A DNA stretch of 64,000 nt from Mycobacterium sp. GA-1285 (GTDB taxonomy: Bacteria; Actinomycetota; Actinomycetes; Mycobacteriales; Mycobacteriaceae): positions 1-64,000 of the forward strand of contig NZ_LQIS01000002.1 of NCBI RefSeq assembly GCF_001499905.1, in the 5' to 3' direction. The notes under the pieces were generated by a model. The model did no database searches, was not told the origin of the DNA, and saw only the letters and a program-made list of their open reading frames with translations. Position 1 is the first letter of the stretch. Each line of letters opens with the position of its first letter. A program made the position numbers and the translations under genes. Shown one piece after another: positions 1-7,334 of the stretch.

Positions 1-80
1 GTCTTCGGCCATCTCCACACCGACCAAACCAACCGACAAGAGCCTTGCCAACCGGCAGCGGCTTGACATAGGAGAAACCT

Positions 81-1106
81 ATGACCCACGACTGGTTGCT
101 CGTGGAGACGCTGGGCAGCGAACCCGTGGTGGTCGCGCAGGGCCGTCGAACCCAGAACCTGATCCCGGTCAGTGCCTTTCTGCGGCGTAATCCGCATCTC
201 ATGGCCGTCCAGACCGCGATCGGCGAAACGGTGCGCGGGAGACAGGGCTTGAGCAGCATCACCCCGAAGAACGACCGTGTCATCCGCACCGAGGTCGTGC
301 AGATGACCGATGGCCGGATTCACGGCGTACACGTCTGGATAGGTCCGCCCGACATGGAACCTCCGGAGCGGCCCGTGCCCGGGCCGCTGGTCTGGGATCT
401 CGACACCGGAACCGCGACGGCGACACCGGAATCCATGGCCAACAGCGGCTGGGACTCGCATCAGGAGCCGACCCAGCACCGCACATTCGCCGATGACTTG
501 CCGATGCGGGAGCTCAACCCCAGCGAAGCCCAGGTGTTGACGATGGCGATCAAACGCGAGCCGGGCACCACGTTCTGCAGTACCTGGGACGTCACCGACC
601 ACCGCGGCGAGGCGATCAGTGTCGGCTTCGTGACGCGGACGGTGCTGGAATCCGGCGATGACGGCCCGGACCGGCTGTTGTGCCGAGCGATGAACTGGCG
701 CAGCGAACGGGAGGAAGAGGTAACCGGACAGGATCGCCTGGCTCAGCGAATTCTCAACGGGCTGGCCCAGCCTGGTGTGCACCGCGCGCTGGTGGACCCG
801 ACGAACTGGACCTTGTTGAAGTGGCTCGACGATCCCGCGCCGTTCTTCGACTGGCGGGTGAGCCTGGCCGGCGAGCACGCTGTGCATCCCGATGACCGCG
901 GCGAGATGGAGCGGTTAGCCGTCGAATTCGGCACCGGTATCGCCTCCGGTGTGCTGCGCATGACCGGTGTCGGCGGCAACGAGTGGGAACCGGTGCATGT
1001 GACGGTGAACCGGGTCGAACTCGACGACGACGTGTATGCCGCACTCGCAACGCTGCGCCGTCCCCATGCCACCGAGATCGCCCAAGCGGACCGACGTGAA
1101 CCCTAG
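81..1106 (+). CDS. Rv3651-like PAS/GAF-type sensory protein
   Basis: A 341-residue soluble protein without signal peptide or membrane segment. It matches the size and chromosomal position of M. tuberculosis Rv3651, which is reported to fold into PAS/GAF-like sensory domains of unknown ligand; that assignment rests on family memory and synteny. Tryptophan-rich segments such as HGVHVWIGPP (about residue 82) and a C-terminal VHVTVNRVELDDD strand pattern fit PAS-like sheets. A strong AGGAGA ribosome site lies 5 nt before the ATG. Its TAG stop shares a CTAG with the convergent TadE-like gene. No output domain is visible, so it may act through a partner protein. Confidence 0.8.
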   Translation: MTHDWLLVETLGSEPVVVAQGRRTQNLIPVSAFLRRNPHLMAVQTAIGETVRGRQGLSSITPKNDRVIRTEVVQMTDGRIHGVHVWIGPPDMEPPERPVPGPLVWDLDTGTATATPESMANSGWDSHQEPTQHRTFADDLPMRELNPSEAQVLTMAIKREPGTTFCSTWDVTDHRGEAISVGFVTRTVLESGDDGPDRLLCRAMNWRSEREEEVTGQDRLAQRILNGLAQPGVHRALVDPTNWTLLKWLDDPAPFFDWRVSLAGEHAVHPDDRGEMERLAVEFGTGIASGVLRMTGVGGNEWEPVHVTVNRVELDDDVYAALATLRRPHATEIAQADRREP

Positions 1107-1453
1107 TTGCTGACATCGGCAGGGCCCGCGCGGGCCACCGCACGCGCGGCGCCCGCCCCGAACCGGCCTAACGTCACTGGGACCTCCACGGCGACAACGA
1201 TATCCAGACCGGTTACGTCGCACCGCGCCATGTGGGTTCGCATGGCATCAGCCACCGCCGCCGCCCACGTGCAGGCTTCATCTGGGCCCATAGCGATCCG
1301 GTGCGCAGCCGCCAACGCGCCAAGGTCAGCGGCCGCTTGGGCGCGATGTCGCGCCGTCACCACCACACCGACGTAAGCGGCACCCACGGCGATCGTCACC
1401 GCGATCGCGATCATCGCCGCGGCGACGATCGTGGCCGAACCCTCGTCAGGCCG
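1103..1453 (-). CDS. TadE-like small secreted protein (Rv3654c-like), start unresolved
   Basis: The recognisable protein begins near PDEGSATIV and runs through one hydrophobic helix (MIAIAVTIAVGAAYVGVVV) to a stop at 1103. It resembles the TadE-like pseudopilin family found next to a DECH helicase in mycobacteria; M. tuberculosis Rv3654c is reported as secreted. It is the last gene of the tad operon. No ATG, GTG or TTG lies in frame near the expected N-terminus. The frame stays open upstream to a GTG at 1765, but that extension is an arginine/serine-rich shadow of the preceding gene. The upper coordinate given is therefore only where homology-like sequence begins. Confidence 0.6.
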   Translation of the reverse strand, partial: RPDEGSATIVAAAMIAIAVTIAVGAAYVGVVVTARHRAQAAADLGALAAAHRIAMGPDEACTWAAAVADAMRTHMARCDVTGLDIVVAVEVPVTLGRFGAGAARAVARAGPADVSN

Positions 1454-1772
1454 AGCCCGGTTCCACCGCCGCCACCGCTCGCGCCTCGACGGTGAACCCG
1501 GGCAGTATCGCCGACTGCGCGCTGACGGTGGAGATGACGAACTGACCGTCGCGGTGGGTGACCACGGTGGCTCCGTCTGGTGCGAGATCGCGTGCCGCCG
1601 CAACACCGTCGTGGCCACGGGCCGCCAGGCGTGCGGCCTCGCGCGCGGCGTCGACACACCGGATGTGCATCGACACCGCCGTGAGGCCGGCCAGACACAG
1701 GACGAGCACGGCGACCAGCGCCGCCACCGCGAACGCCGCCTCGACGGTGGCGCCGCCCCGCTCACCGGCTAG
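1446..1772 (-). CDS. TadE-family pseudopilin-like protein (Rv3655c-like), start unresolved
   Basis: The product shows the classic TadE opening, GERGGATVEAAF, followed by a hydrophobic helix (AVAALVAVLVLCLAGLTAV) and about 75 mostly hydrophilic residues with CVDAAREAARLAARG. TadE proteins are minor pseudopilins of the tight-adherence system; M. tuberculosis Rv3655c is the counterpart by position. The reading frame has no ATG/GTG/TTG between the Flp stop codon and the domain; the nearest in-frame start is a TTG at 1988, inside the leader of the Flp gene. A GTG at 1765, in the right place, is one base out of frame. An extra G in the G-run at 1756-1759 would repair it. Confidence 0.65.
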   Translation of the reverse strand, partial: LAGERGGATVEAAFAVAALVAVLVLCLAGLTAVSMHIRCVDAAREAARLAARGHDGVAAARDLAPDGATVVTHRDGQFVISTVSAQSAILPGFTVEARAVAAVEPGSA

Positions 1773-1972
1773 ACGTTGGTGTTGAGCGCGCGGCTGATGA
1801 TGTTGGTCAGCGCGCTGACGATCGAGTCGCCCGTGACGACCGTGTAGAGGATCGCGCCGAACGCGGCAGCCGCGATCGTACCGATCGCATACTCGACGGT
1901 CGACATTCCGTCGTCGGCCACGATCAGCATCGTCAGCCGTGCGTAAAGCGTCCGAATTCTGTTGCCCATCAT
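1769..1972 (-). CDS. Flp-type pilin subunit (Rv3656c-like)
   Basis: A 67-residue prepilin. After a short basic leader (MGNRIRTLYARLTMLIVADDG) comes MSTVEYAIGTIAAAAFGAILYTVVTG, a hydrophobic helix with the Thr-Val-Glu-Tyr signature of Flp pilins; the glutamate is the conserved Glu5-like residue. It would be the major subunit of a thin tad pilus, processed by a prepilin peptidase not encoded in this window. The start is one of GTG 1975, ATG 1972 or ATG 1969; ATG 1972 has the best spacing from GGGGAG at 1981-1986. It follows the TadC gene by a short gap in the reverse-strand operon. Confidence 0.8.
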   Translation of the reverse strand: MMGNRIRTLYARLTMLIVADDGMSTVEYAIGTIAAAAFGAILYTVVTGDSIVSALTNIISRALNTNV

Positions 1973-1998
1973 CACTTTTTCTCCCCAATCGTTATCCT

Positions 1999-2571
1999 TC
2001 ACCACAACATCCCGGACCGCAGCACGTCTCCGGCCAGCCCGGCGACGACCGGGATGATGCCCAGGCAGAAGAACGCCGGCAGGTAGCACACCCCCAGCGG
2101 CCCCGCAATCAGTACGGAGGCGCGTTCGGCCGCGGCTCGGGCGGTGTCCGCGGCGTCGTCACGTGAGCGGACTGCCAGTGCACTGACCCCTTGCGCGAGG
2201 GCGGTTCCGGAGGACGCCGACCGGCGTGCCAGCCGCAACAGCGCGTCGACGCTGCGATCGCCGTCGGGTGCAGTAGCCCACGCGGTCGACGGGTCGGCGC
2301 CCAGGGCAAGCAGATCCGCCGCACGGAGCAACACCCGGGCTACGCGCGGCGGCGCGGACGGCGCCGCGGCGGCTGCGGCGCAGGCCACCGCCATCCCCGA
2401 ATGCAGGCAAGCCGCCAGAACGTCGAGCGCGGACGCGAATGCCAACGGGTCTTCTGACCGAACCACGCTGGGTGATACGCGATTCGGGCTGCGAGCACCC
2501 CGGATGCGCTCTCGGCCATCGGTGCCGCCGAGAAGCGCGGCGATCGCCAGTAGCAGCGCGGCGAAAGTCAT
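1999..2571 (-). CDS. TadC-like inner-membrane protein (Rv3657c-like)
   Basis: A 190-residue membrane protein of the type II/IV secretion F-domain kind. It has an N-terminal hydrophobic segment (MTFAALLLAIAALLGG), a cytoplasmic helical region with LAACLHSGMAVACA and VDALLRLARRSASSGTALAQGV, and C-terminal hydrophobic segments ending GPLGVCYLPAFFCLGIIPVVAGLAG. With the preceding TadB protein it would form the platform on which TadA drives pilus assembly. It is shorter than full TadC proteins, as is usual for the mycobacterial locus. The ATG overlaps the TadB stop as ATGA, so the two are probably translationally coupled. Confidence 0.8.
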   Translation of the reverse strand: MTFAALLLAIAALLGGTDGRERIRGARSPNRVSPSVVRSEDPLAFASALDVLAACLHSGMAVACAAAAAAPSAPPRVARVLLRAADLLALGADPSTAWATAPDGDRSVDALLRLARRSASSGTALAQGVSALAVRSRDDAADTARAAAERASVLIAGPLGVCYLPAFFCLGIIPVVAGLAGDVLRSGMLW

Positions 2572-3344
2572 CCGACCACCCGGCGGGTGATCCGATCCGA
2601 CCAAACCAACCCCAGACACGTCAGGCCGGCACCGATGGCCAAGAGCCATTGGCCGGTCGAAAACAGGAAGCGCAGTGGTTGCGCACCGATCAATTCGCCG
2701 AGCCCGACGCCGAGCAACGGCAGGGCGGCGAGCACGGTGGCGGTGGTCCGGGCGCCGGCCATTCCTGCGCTCACCTGAGTCGAGAACCGTTCTCGCGCAA
2801 TGATATCCCGCTGCGCGGTGTGCATCAGTGTCGCGATGGCAAGGCCGTGCGACTGAGCCAGATACCAACATACCGCGAGCCGTTGCCAATACGGGAGCAA
2901 CGCCGATCGTCGTGCCACGCTCATCAACCCGGCCGCGACATCGCCTCCCATCCGCGCCCTGGCCGCCACCGTGCGCAGTGATGCCGCGACCGCGCCTTCA
3001 GCCTCGTTGGCCGCCGTGTCGAAGGCCGCGACCACATGGACGCCGATCCGCAGTTCCCCGACCAGGACGTCAAGCGCACCCTCCAGCGCATCGGCTTCCT
3101 TCGCCCGCTCCCGCTCTCTGCGCCGGCGACGGCTGCGGGCTTCGACGGTGACCGCAGCGACCACCGCCGCCACCACGACCCCGAGCGGAGCAACGACGAT
3201 CAGGACGACGAGGGCGACGCTCAGCCACAGTGCCAGCGGGACGCGCCACGCACGGCGGCGTCTGCGGGGCGTCGGTGTGTACCGCCGCCGCGGACCGGGG
3301 GCGGTCAGAAGCGCCAGCGCCAAAGCCAACGCGGCGGCGCTCAC
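2568..3344 (-). CDS. TadB-like membrane protein (Rv3658c-like)
   Basis: A 258-residue protein with hydrophobic helices at the N-terminus, around residues 30-70 (WRVPLALWLSVALVVLIVVAPLGVVV), and in the C-terminal third (TATVLAALPLLGVGLGELIG and WLLAIGAGLTCLGLVW). Between them is a helical cytoplasmic region with basic and acidic runs typical of the T2SSF domain. It is the TadB half of the tad inner-membrane platform. The start chosen is GTG 3344 because it overlaps the TadA stop as GTGA and gives a typical hydrophobic N-terminus; the longer frame upstream is antisense-like arginine-rich sequence. Confidence 0.8.
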   Translation of the reverse strand: MSAAALALALALLTAPGPRRRYTPTPRRRRRAWRVPLALWLSVALVVLIVVAPLGVVVAAVVAAVTVEARSRRRRRERERAKEADALEGALDVLVGELRIGVHVVAAFDTAANEAEGAVAASLRTVAARARMGGDVAAGLMSVARRSALLPYWQRLAVCWYLAQSHGLAIATLMHTAQRDIIARERFSTQVSAGMAGARTTATVLAALPLLGVGLGELIGAQPLRFLFSTGQWLLAIGAGLTCLGLVWSDRITRRVVG

Positions 3345-4507
3345 GACCCGCCCCGCTCGCGGATGAGATCGCTCAGTCGCTGAGCGCCGCAGCCAAAGCC
3401 GTGCCCGAGACGCCACGCCGTCAAGGCACGGACCCGGCCGTCGGCGCCGGCCGTCAACACCGCGATCTCACTGAGCCGGCGCCTCCCCGCCCGGTCTCGG
3501 TCGACATGAATCACCACCTGCACAGCCGCGCCGAGTTGGCTGTGCAACGCGGCCCGGTCGAGACCCCCGAGCGCGGCCAGCGCTTCGAGGCGAGCGGGCA
3601 CCTCTGCCGGACTGTTGGCGTGCACGGTTCCGGCGCCGCCCTCATGGCCGGTGTTGAGCGCGCCGAGTAGATCGACCACCTCGGCGCCGCGAACCTCGCC
3701 GACGACGATGCGGTCGGGTCTCATCCGCAACGCCTGCCTGACCAGGTCCCGCACGGTCACCTCGCCCGCGCCTTCGACGTTGGCGCAGCGAGCCACCAGC
3801 TTCACCAGGTGCGGATGGGTTGGAGCGAGTTCCGAGGCGTCCTCCACGCAGACGATGCGTTCGCTCGGGCTAACCGCGCCGAGCAGGGCGGCCAACAGAG
3901 TGGTCTTTCCGGCTCCGGTGCCTCCCGAGATCAGAAACGCGAGCCGTGCGCCCACGATGCCGTCGAGCAGCGTTGCCGCGGCCGGGTCGATCGCACCGGC
4001 GGCGGCCAGCGACGCCAGGTCATGTGTGGCGGGCCGCAGCACCCGCAGCGACAGACACGTCCCCGCCGAAGCGATCGGCGGCAGGACCGCGTGTAGGCGC
4101 ACCGTGAACTGGCCGGTGCCCAGCCCGGTCAACTGCCCATCCACCCATGGCTGCGCCTCATCGAGGCGACGTCCTGCGACTAGCGCCAACCGCTGCGCGA
4201 GCCTGCGCACCGAGTTCTCATCGGGAAAACGGATCCCGCTGCGGCGCAACCCGTTACCGTCATCCACCCAGACCGCGTCGGGCGCGGTGACCAGGACATC
4301 GGTGGTGCTGTCGGCCGACAGCAACGGTTCGAGCACGCCCGCGCCGGTCAACTCGGTCTCCAGCAGCCGCAGACCGCTGAGCACTTCGCTGTCGCCGAGC
4401 ACACCGCCCGACTCGGCACGTATCGCCGCGGCGACCACCGTCGGCCGAAGGGGTGCCGATTCGGCCGCGAGCCGCTCACGGACCCGGTCGATCAACGAAT
4501 CACTCAT
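3341..4507 (-). CDS. TadA/CpaF-family secretion ATPase (Rv3659c-like)
   Basis: A 388-residue type II/IV secretion ATPase that powers Flp pilus assembly. Walker A is GGTGAGKTT at residues 195-203, the aspartate/glutamate box is CVEDASEL at 220-227, Walker B is RIVVGEVRG at 266-274, and the His box follows as LNTGHEGGAGTVHANSP. The N-terminal domain includes the typical DVLVTAPDAVWVDDG segment. All catalytic motifs are intact. The ATG overlaps the ssd stop (ATGA) and its stop overlaps the TadB start (GTGA), which places it inside a coupled operon. Confidence 0.9.
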   Translation of the reverse strand: MSDSLIDRVRERLAAESAPLRPTVVAAAIRAESGGVLGDSEVLSGLRLLETELTGAGVLEPLLSADSTTDVLVTAPDAVWVDDGNGLRRSGIRFPDENSVRRLAQRLALVAGRRLDEAQPWVDGQLTGLGTGQFTVRLHAVLPPIASAGTCLSLRVLRPATHDLASLAAAGAIDPAAATLLDGIVGARLAFLISGGTGAGKTTLLAALLGAVSPSERIVCVEDASELAPTHPHLVKLVARCANVEGAGEVTVRDLVRQALRMRPDRIVVGEVRGAEVVDLLGALNTGHEGGAGTVHANSPAEVPARLEALAALGGLDRAALHSQLGAAVQVVIHVDRDRAGRRRLSEIAVLTAGADGRVRALTAWRLGHGFGCGAQRLSDLIRERGGS

Positions 4508-5565
4508 GCGGTGACCGCCGGATGCTGCTGCAGAATCGCCAACACCTTGCCCGCCGCGCGCCCGAGCGGTGACCGCCGGCCGATGCGCAGTCCGCCCCGC
4601 TCGAGGGTGACTGCCACACCTGGTTGCGGACGCATCCCCGCCAGCAGCGGCAGCCCGACGATCTCGGCGACCTCCGCCGATCGCAGGCCGCCCGGTGCGG
4701 GACCGCGCACCACCACACCCGAATTCGGATTGAGCGTAGAGACCCACCGGGCGACCGTGTCCGCCGCGGCGCAGGACCGCACGTCGGCGGGTGTCAGGAC
4801 TACCGCCAGATCCGCAGAGGCCAGCGCGGTCTCGGCGGCCGGCGTCGACCGCCTCGGGACGTCGCATACGACGGTCACGCCGCCGCGACTGCCCGCGTCG
4901 ATCACGGCACCGAGCGGCACGGGATCGACGTCGGACCCAGGACGGCTGCCGGACAGCACGCTGACGTCTCCTACGCGCGGCAGCGCGTCACGCAAGGCCG
5001 GGTAGCTCAGCCGTCCGCCCTGCAGCCGCAGATCCGGCCAGCGCAGCCCGGATTCGGCTTCGCCGCCCACGACAAGGTCGATGCCGCCACTCCACGGGTC
5101 GACGTCGATCAACAGCGACTCGGGAGCGGTCAACGCCAGCGCGGTGGCGAAGACCGATGCGCCCGCGCCGCCACGGCCGGCGATGACGGCCGCCACCGCA
5201 CCGCGACCGCCCTCCTCCTGCAACACCTCAGCAGCCTCGGCCAACTCCGCCATCAGCTCGTCGTCCTGCTTCGGCAGGGTGAGAACTCGCTGCGCGCCGA
5301 CCTCGATGGCCGCCTGCCAATCCGCTTCGCGGGGTTCGGCGCGTCCCACCAGGACGACGCGCGGACGACGCGGCAGGGCACGGGTCACGCAGCGCCTGGC
5401 GCCGGTGATGTCGAGCACGACGGCGGCCGCCTCGGTCCAGACCTTGCGGCTGGAGGGCTCCGACACGTGGACGACCGGTACCCCCGCCGCCGCACACACC
5501 CGGTCCACGTCCTGCCGCAGCGCGGGGTCGGCGATCAGCGCGAGGTATCCACTTGACGAAGCCAC
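4504..5565 (-). CDS. ssd: Septum-site-determining-like protein, TadZ/CpaE family (Rv3660c-like)
   Basis: A 353-residue protein with an N-terminal receiver-like region and a C-terminal MinD/ParA-like fold, as in TadZ/CpaE proteins that position tad systems. M. tuberculosis Ssd (Rv3660c) is reported to affect septation. The P-loop site reads AGRGGAGASVFATAL and lacks the usual GKT/GKS lysine and threonine, so ATP hydrolysis is doubtful. SLLIDVDPWSGGIDLVVGG is the Walker A-prime/switch I region. GTG 5565 is preferred because it gives the family length; an in-frame ATG at 5610 is possible. It heads the tad operon. Confidence 0.8.
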   Translation of the reverse strand: MASSSGYLALIADPALRQDVDRVCAAAGVPVVHVSEPSSRKVWTEAAAVVLDITGARRCVTRALPRRPRVVLVGRAEPREADWQAAIEVGAQRVLTLPKQDDELMAELAEAAEVLQEEGGRGAVAAVIAGRGGAGASVFATALALTAPESLLIDVDPWSGGIDLVVGGEAESGLRWPDLRLQGGRLSYPALRDALPRVGDVSVLSGSRPGSDVDPVPLGAVIDAGSRGGVTVVCDVPRRSTPAAETALASADLAVVLTPADVRSCAAADTVARWVSTLNPNSGVVVRGPAPGGLRSAEVAEIVGLPLLAGMRPQPGVAVTLERGGLRIGRRSPLGRAAGKVLAILQQHPAVTA

Positions 5566-5724
5566 CCTCTTACCCTGTGGCTGGGCGTGCGGCGGCGCCA
5601 CCGAAGACATTCGATCTGTGGATCAACGCGAACTTGTGGACGAAATACGGGCAGATGCGTAAACGAAAACGCCGTTCCGCAACCACCGGGAACGGCCACA
5701 CATATCCGGAATGCGAAAGGTCCA

Positions 5725-5821
5725 CAAAAAGGGACGACCCCCGCCAGGGGGGGAGGAGGCGGAGGTCGTCGTGTATCAGCCCCGGGGGGTCGGGCTGATA
5801 CACACCCGACATAAGCCGGGT
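5725..5821 (-). ncRNA. 6C / B11 small RNA
   Basis: The reverse strand here holds two stable hairpins whose loops carry C-runs, the hallmark of the actinobacterial 6C RNA family (B11 in M. tuberculosis, located between Rv3660c and Rv3661 as here). Hairpin 1 pairs 5792-5803 with 5771-5782 (12 bp, no mismatch) around a loop containing six C. Hairpin 2 pairs 5764-5770 with 5733-5739, encloses another C-run, and is followed by TTTTT at 5726-5730, which makes it an intrinsic terminator. A reverse-strand TATAGT at 5829-5834 puts the transcript start near 5821. In M. tuberculosis, 6C regulates cell-division and replication mRNAs through its C-rich loops (known from the family). Confidence 0.85.
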
Positions 5822-5828
5822 AACGCTC

Positions 5829-5834
5829 ACTATA
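5829..5834 (-). promoter_or_regulatory. -10 box of the 6C sRNA promoter
   Basis: TATAGT on the reverse strand, 8 nt before the inferred 5' end of the 6C RNA. A TTGCGC lies 19 nt further upstream as a weak -35. The near-consensus -10 fits a strongly expressed stable RNA. Confidence 0.55.
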
Positions 5835-5967
5835 CACACGCCAGTCGGCCCAGGCGCAAGTGCTGCGCGCCAAGGAAAGCCGCCCGATTCACGGAAGTGT
5901 CGTATCTCCGACACGTGTCATAACCTGCCACTTTGTACACTCTCCCGGTGAATGTCACGCGGGCCCC

Positions 5968-5973
5968 TATGCT
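5968..5973 (+). promoter_or_regulatory. -10 box for leaderless HAD phosphatase gene
   Basis: TATGCT lies 6 nt before the GTG at 5980. This is the spacing expected when transcription starts at the first base of the start codon, a common arrangement in mycobacteria. No good -35 is visible. Confidence 0.5.
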
Positions 5974-5979
5974 GGCGCT

Positions 5980-6837
5980 GTGAGCGCACCTAGTCCGGAC
6001 GCCAAGGCGCCGTACGCTTCCGCGACGGGCGCCGCGACGGCCGGTCCGGTCCGAACCGCCGCCTTCTTCGATCTCGATAAGACGGTGATCGCCAAAAGCA
6101 GCACTCTGGCTTTCAGCAAACCTTTTTTCGAGCAGGGACTCATGAATCGCCGGGCGGTGCTGAAGTCGACGTACGCCCAATTCCTGTTTCTCATGTCGGG
6201 CGCCGACCACGACCAGATGGACCGCATGCGGGCGTACGTCACGAACATGTGCGCCGGGTGGGATGTCGAACAGGTCAAGTCGATCGTGGGCGAAACACTG
6301 CATGACGTCGTCGCCCCGCTGGTATTCGCGGAGGCGGCGGAGCTGATCGCCGACCACAAACTGTGTGGCCGCGACGTGGTCATGGTGTCGGCGTCCGGGG
6401 AGGAGATCGTCGCGCCGATCGCGCGGGCGCTGGGCGCCACACACGCGATGGCCACCCGGATGGTCGTCGAGGATGGCAAATACACCGGAGAGATCGCCTT
6501 CTACTGCTACGGCGAGGGCAAGGTGGCCGCAATCCGGGAGCTGGCCGCGCGCGAGGGCTATGCGCTCGAGCACTCCTATGCCTACTCCGACTCGATCACC
6601 GACCTACCGATGCTCGAAGCCGTCGGGCATCCCAGCGTGGTGAATCCCGACCGCGCCTTGCGCAAAGAAGCCGCAGCCCGCGGTTGGTCCGTGCTCAACT
6701 TCTCCAAACCGGTCTCGTTGCGAGACCGGATCCCGGCCCCGTCGGGCGCCGCCATGGCAACCACCGCGGCGGTCGGCATCAGCGCCCTGGCCGCCGGCGC
6801 GCTGACCTATTCGCTGTTGCGGCGCTTCGCGTTCTAG
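5980..6837 (+). CDS. HAD-IB family phosphatase (Rv3661-like)
   Basis: A 285-residue hydrolase of the haloacid dehalogenase IB subfamily (SerB-like). Motif I is AAFFDLDKTVIAKSS with the two catalytic aspartates; motif II is VMVSASGEEIVAPIA; motif III and the acidic motif IV are in YAYSDSITDLPMLEAVG. A C-terminal hydrophobic helix (AAVGISALAAGALTYSLL) followed by RR suggests membrane tethering with the catalytic domain in the cytoplasm. The substrate is unknown. GTG 5980 is chosen because a TATGCT box precedes it at leaderless spacing and the upstream residues look non-coding. It sits alone between two sRNA genes. Confidence 0.85.
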   Translation: MSAPSPDAKAPYASATGAATAGPVRTAAFFDLDKTVIAKSSTLAFSKPFFEQGLMNRRAVLKSTYAQFLFLMSGADHDQMDRMRAYVTNMCAGWDVEQVKSIVGETLHDVVAPLVFAEAAELIADHKLCGRDVVMVSASGEEIVAPIARALGATHAMATRMVVEDGKYTGEIAFYCYGEGKVAAIRELAAREGYALEHSYAYSDSITDLPMLEAVGHPSVVNPDRALRKEAAARGWSVLNFSKPVSLRDRIPAPSGAAMATTAAVGISALAAGALTYSLLRRFAF

Positions 6838-6897
6838 CCGACTCTTCGCTCGCCGCCGGGTCCGCGTAACGATCCGGAGTAGCGCCGATTTTGGGCC

Positions 6898-6926
6898 TTG
6901 ATGTGACCGCGGTCACGGGGTACAAA
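6898..6926 (+). promoter_or_regulatory. Promoter of the Ms1-type RNA
   Basis: TTGATG at 6898-6903 and TACAAA at 6921-6926 are separated by 17 nt, an SigA-type arrangement, and predict a start near 6933. Confidence 0.55.
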
Positions 6927-6932
6927 GGAATC

Positions 6933-7230
6933 ACGGAAGCTTGGAGAGGCCAAGATCGAGTCGGAAGAGAAGGCTCGAATCTCCCGCTTCAGGCTCCCCG
7001 GCACGGAACCCGGCACCCACGCGGAGCACATGCCGCGGAATAGGCAAAAGTGTTGCGGGCCTGCGTATTTGAGAAAAGCGGACGGCTACAGCGGCCCTTT
7101 GGGTGGGGTTGCAGTCGAAGCGCATCGACAAGACGCCGAGGCCACCCACGCAACCCACACGAGCACGCTTGGTAACCGGTGTCCGTGCTAGCGGGCGGCG
7201 AGCCGAACCACGTTCGGAGCGTCGCCCGCT
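6933..7230 (+). ncRNA. Ms1 / MTS2823 RNA polymerase-binding small RNA
   Basis: A roughly 300-nt gene-free interval follows Rv3661, the same place as the abundant MTS2823 RNA of M. tuberculosis and Ms1 of M. smegmatis. Ms1 is known to bind core RNA polymerase and accumulate in stationary phase. A TTGATG-N17-TACAAA promoter precedes it, and a long hairpin (7191-7208 pairing with 7212-7229, with small internal loops and a 3-nt loop) closes it without a U-run. The identification rests on position, length, promoter and terminal hairpin, since no alignment could be run. Short ORFs here lack plausible protein character. Confidence 0.75.
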
Positions 7231-7255
7231 TCGCATGGCGGGAGTGTGACGGCCG

Positions 7256-7334
7256 CCTCAGTACGGCCCCTCCGTACGGGCCCCTCAGTACGGCCCCTCA
7301 GTACGGCCCCTCAGGACGACGCCTCAGGACGACG
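7256..7334. repeat. Six tandem copies of a 13-bp repeat
   Basis: The forward-strand unit CCTCAGTACGGCC occurs at 7256, 7283 and 7296, with a 14-bp variant at 7269 and two CCTCAGGACGACG variants at 7309 and 7322. The last copy contains the stop codon and final codons of the reverse-strand Rv3662c-like gene. Each unit carries a reverse-strand TGA. Copy-number change would leave the protein end intact but alter the 3' untranslated region. Confidence 0.85.

Noticed and set aside
6834..7236. Reverse ORFs of 65 and 101 residues over the Ms1 region
   Set aside because: No ribosome sites or hydrophobic/charged pattern, and the interval has a strong non-coding RNA explanation.
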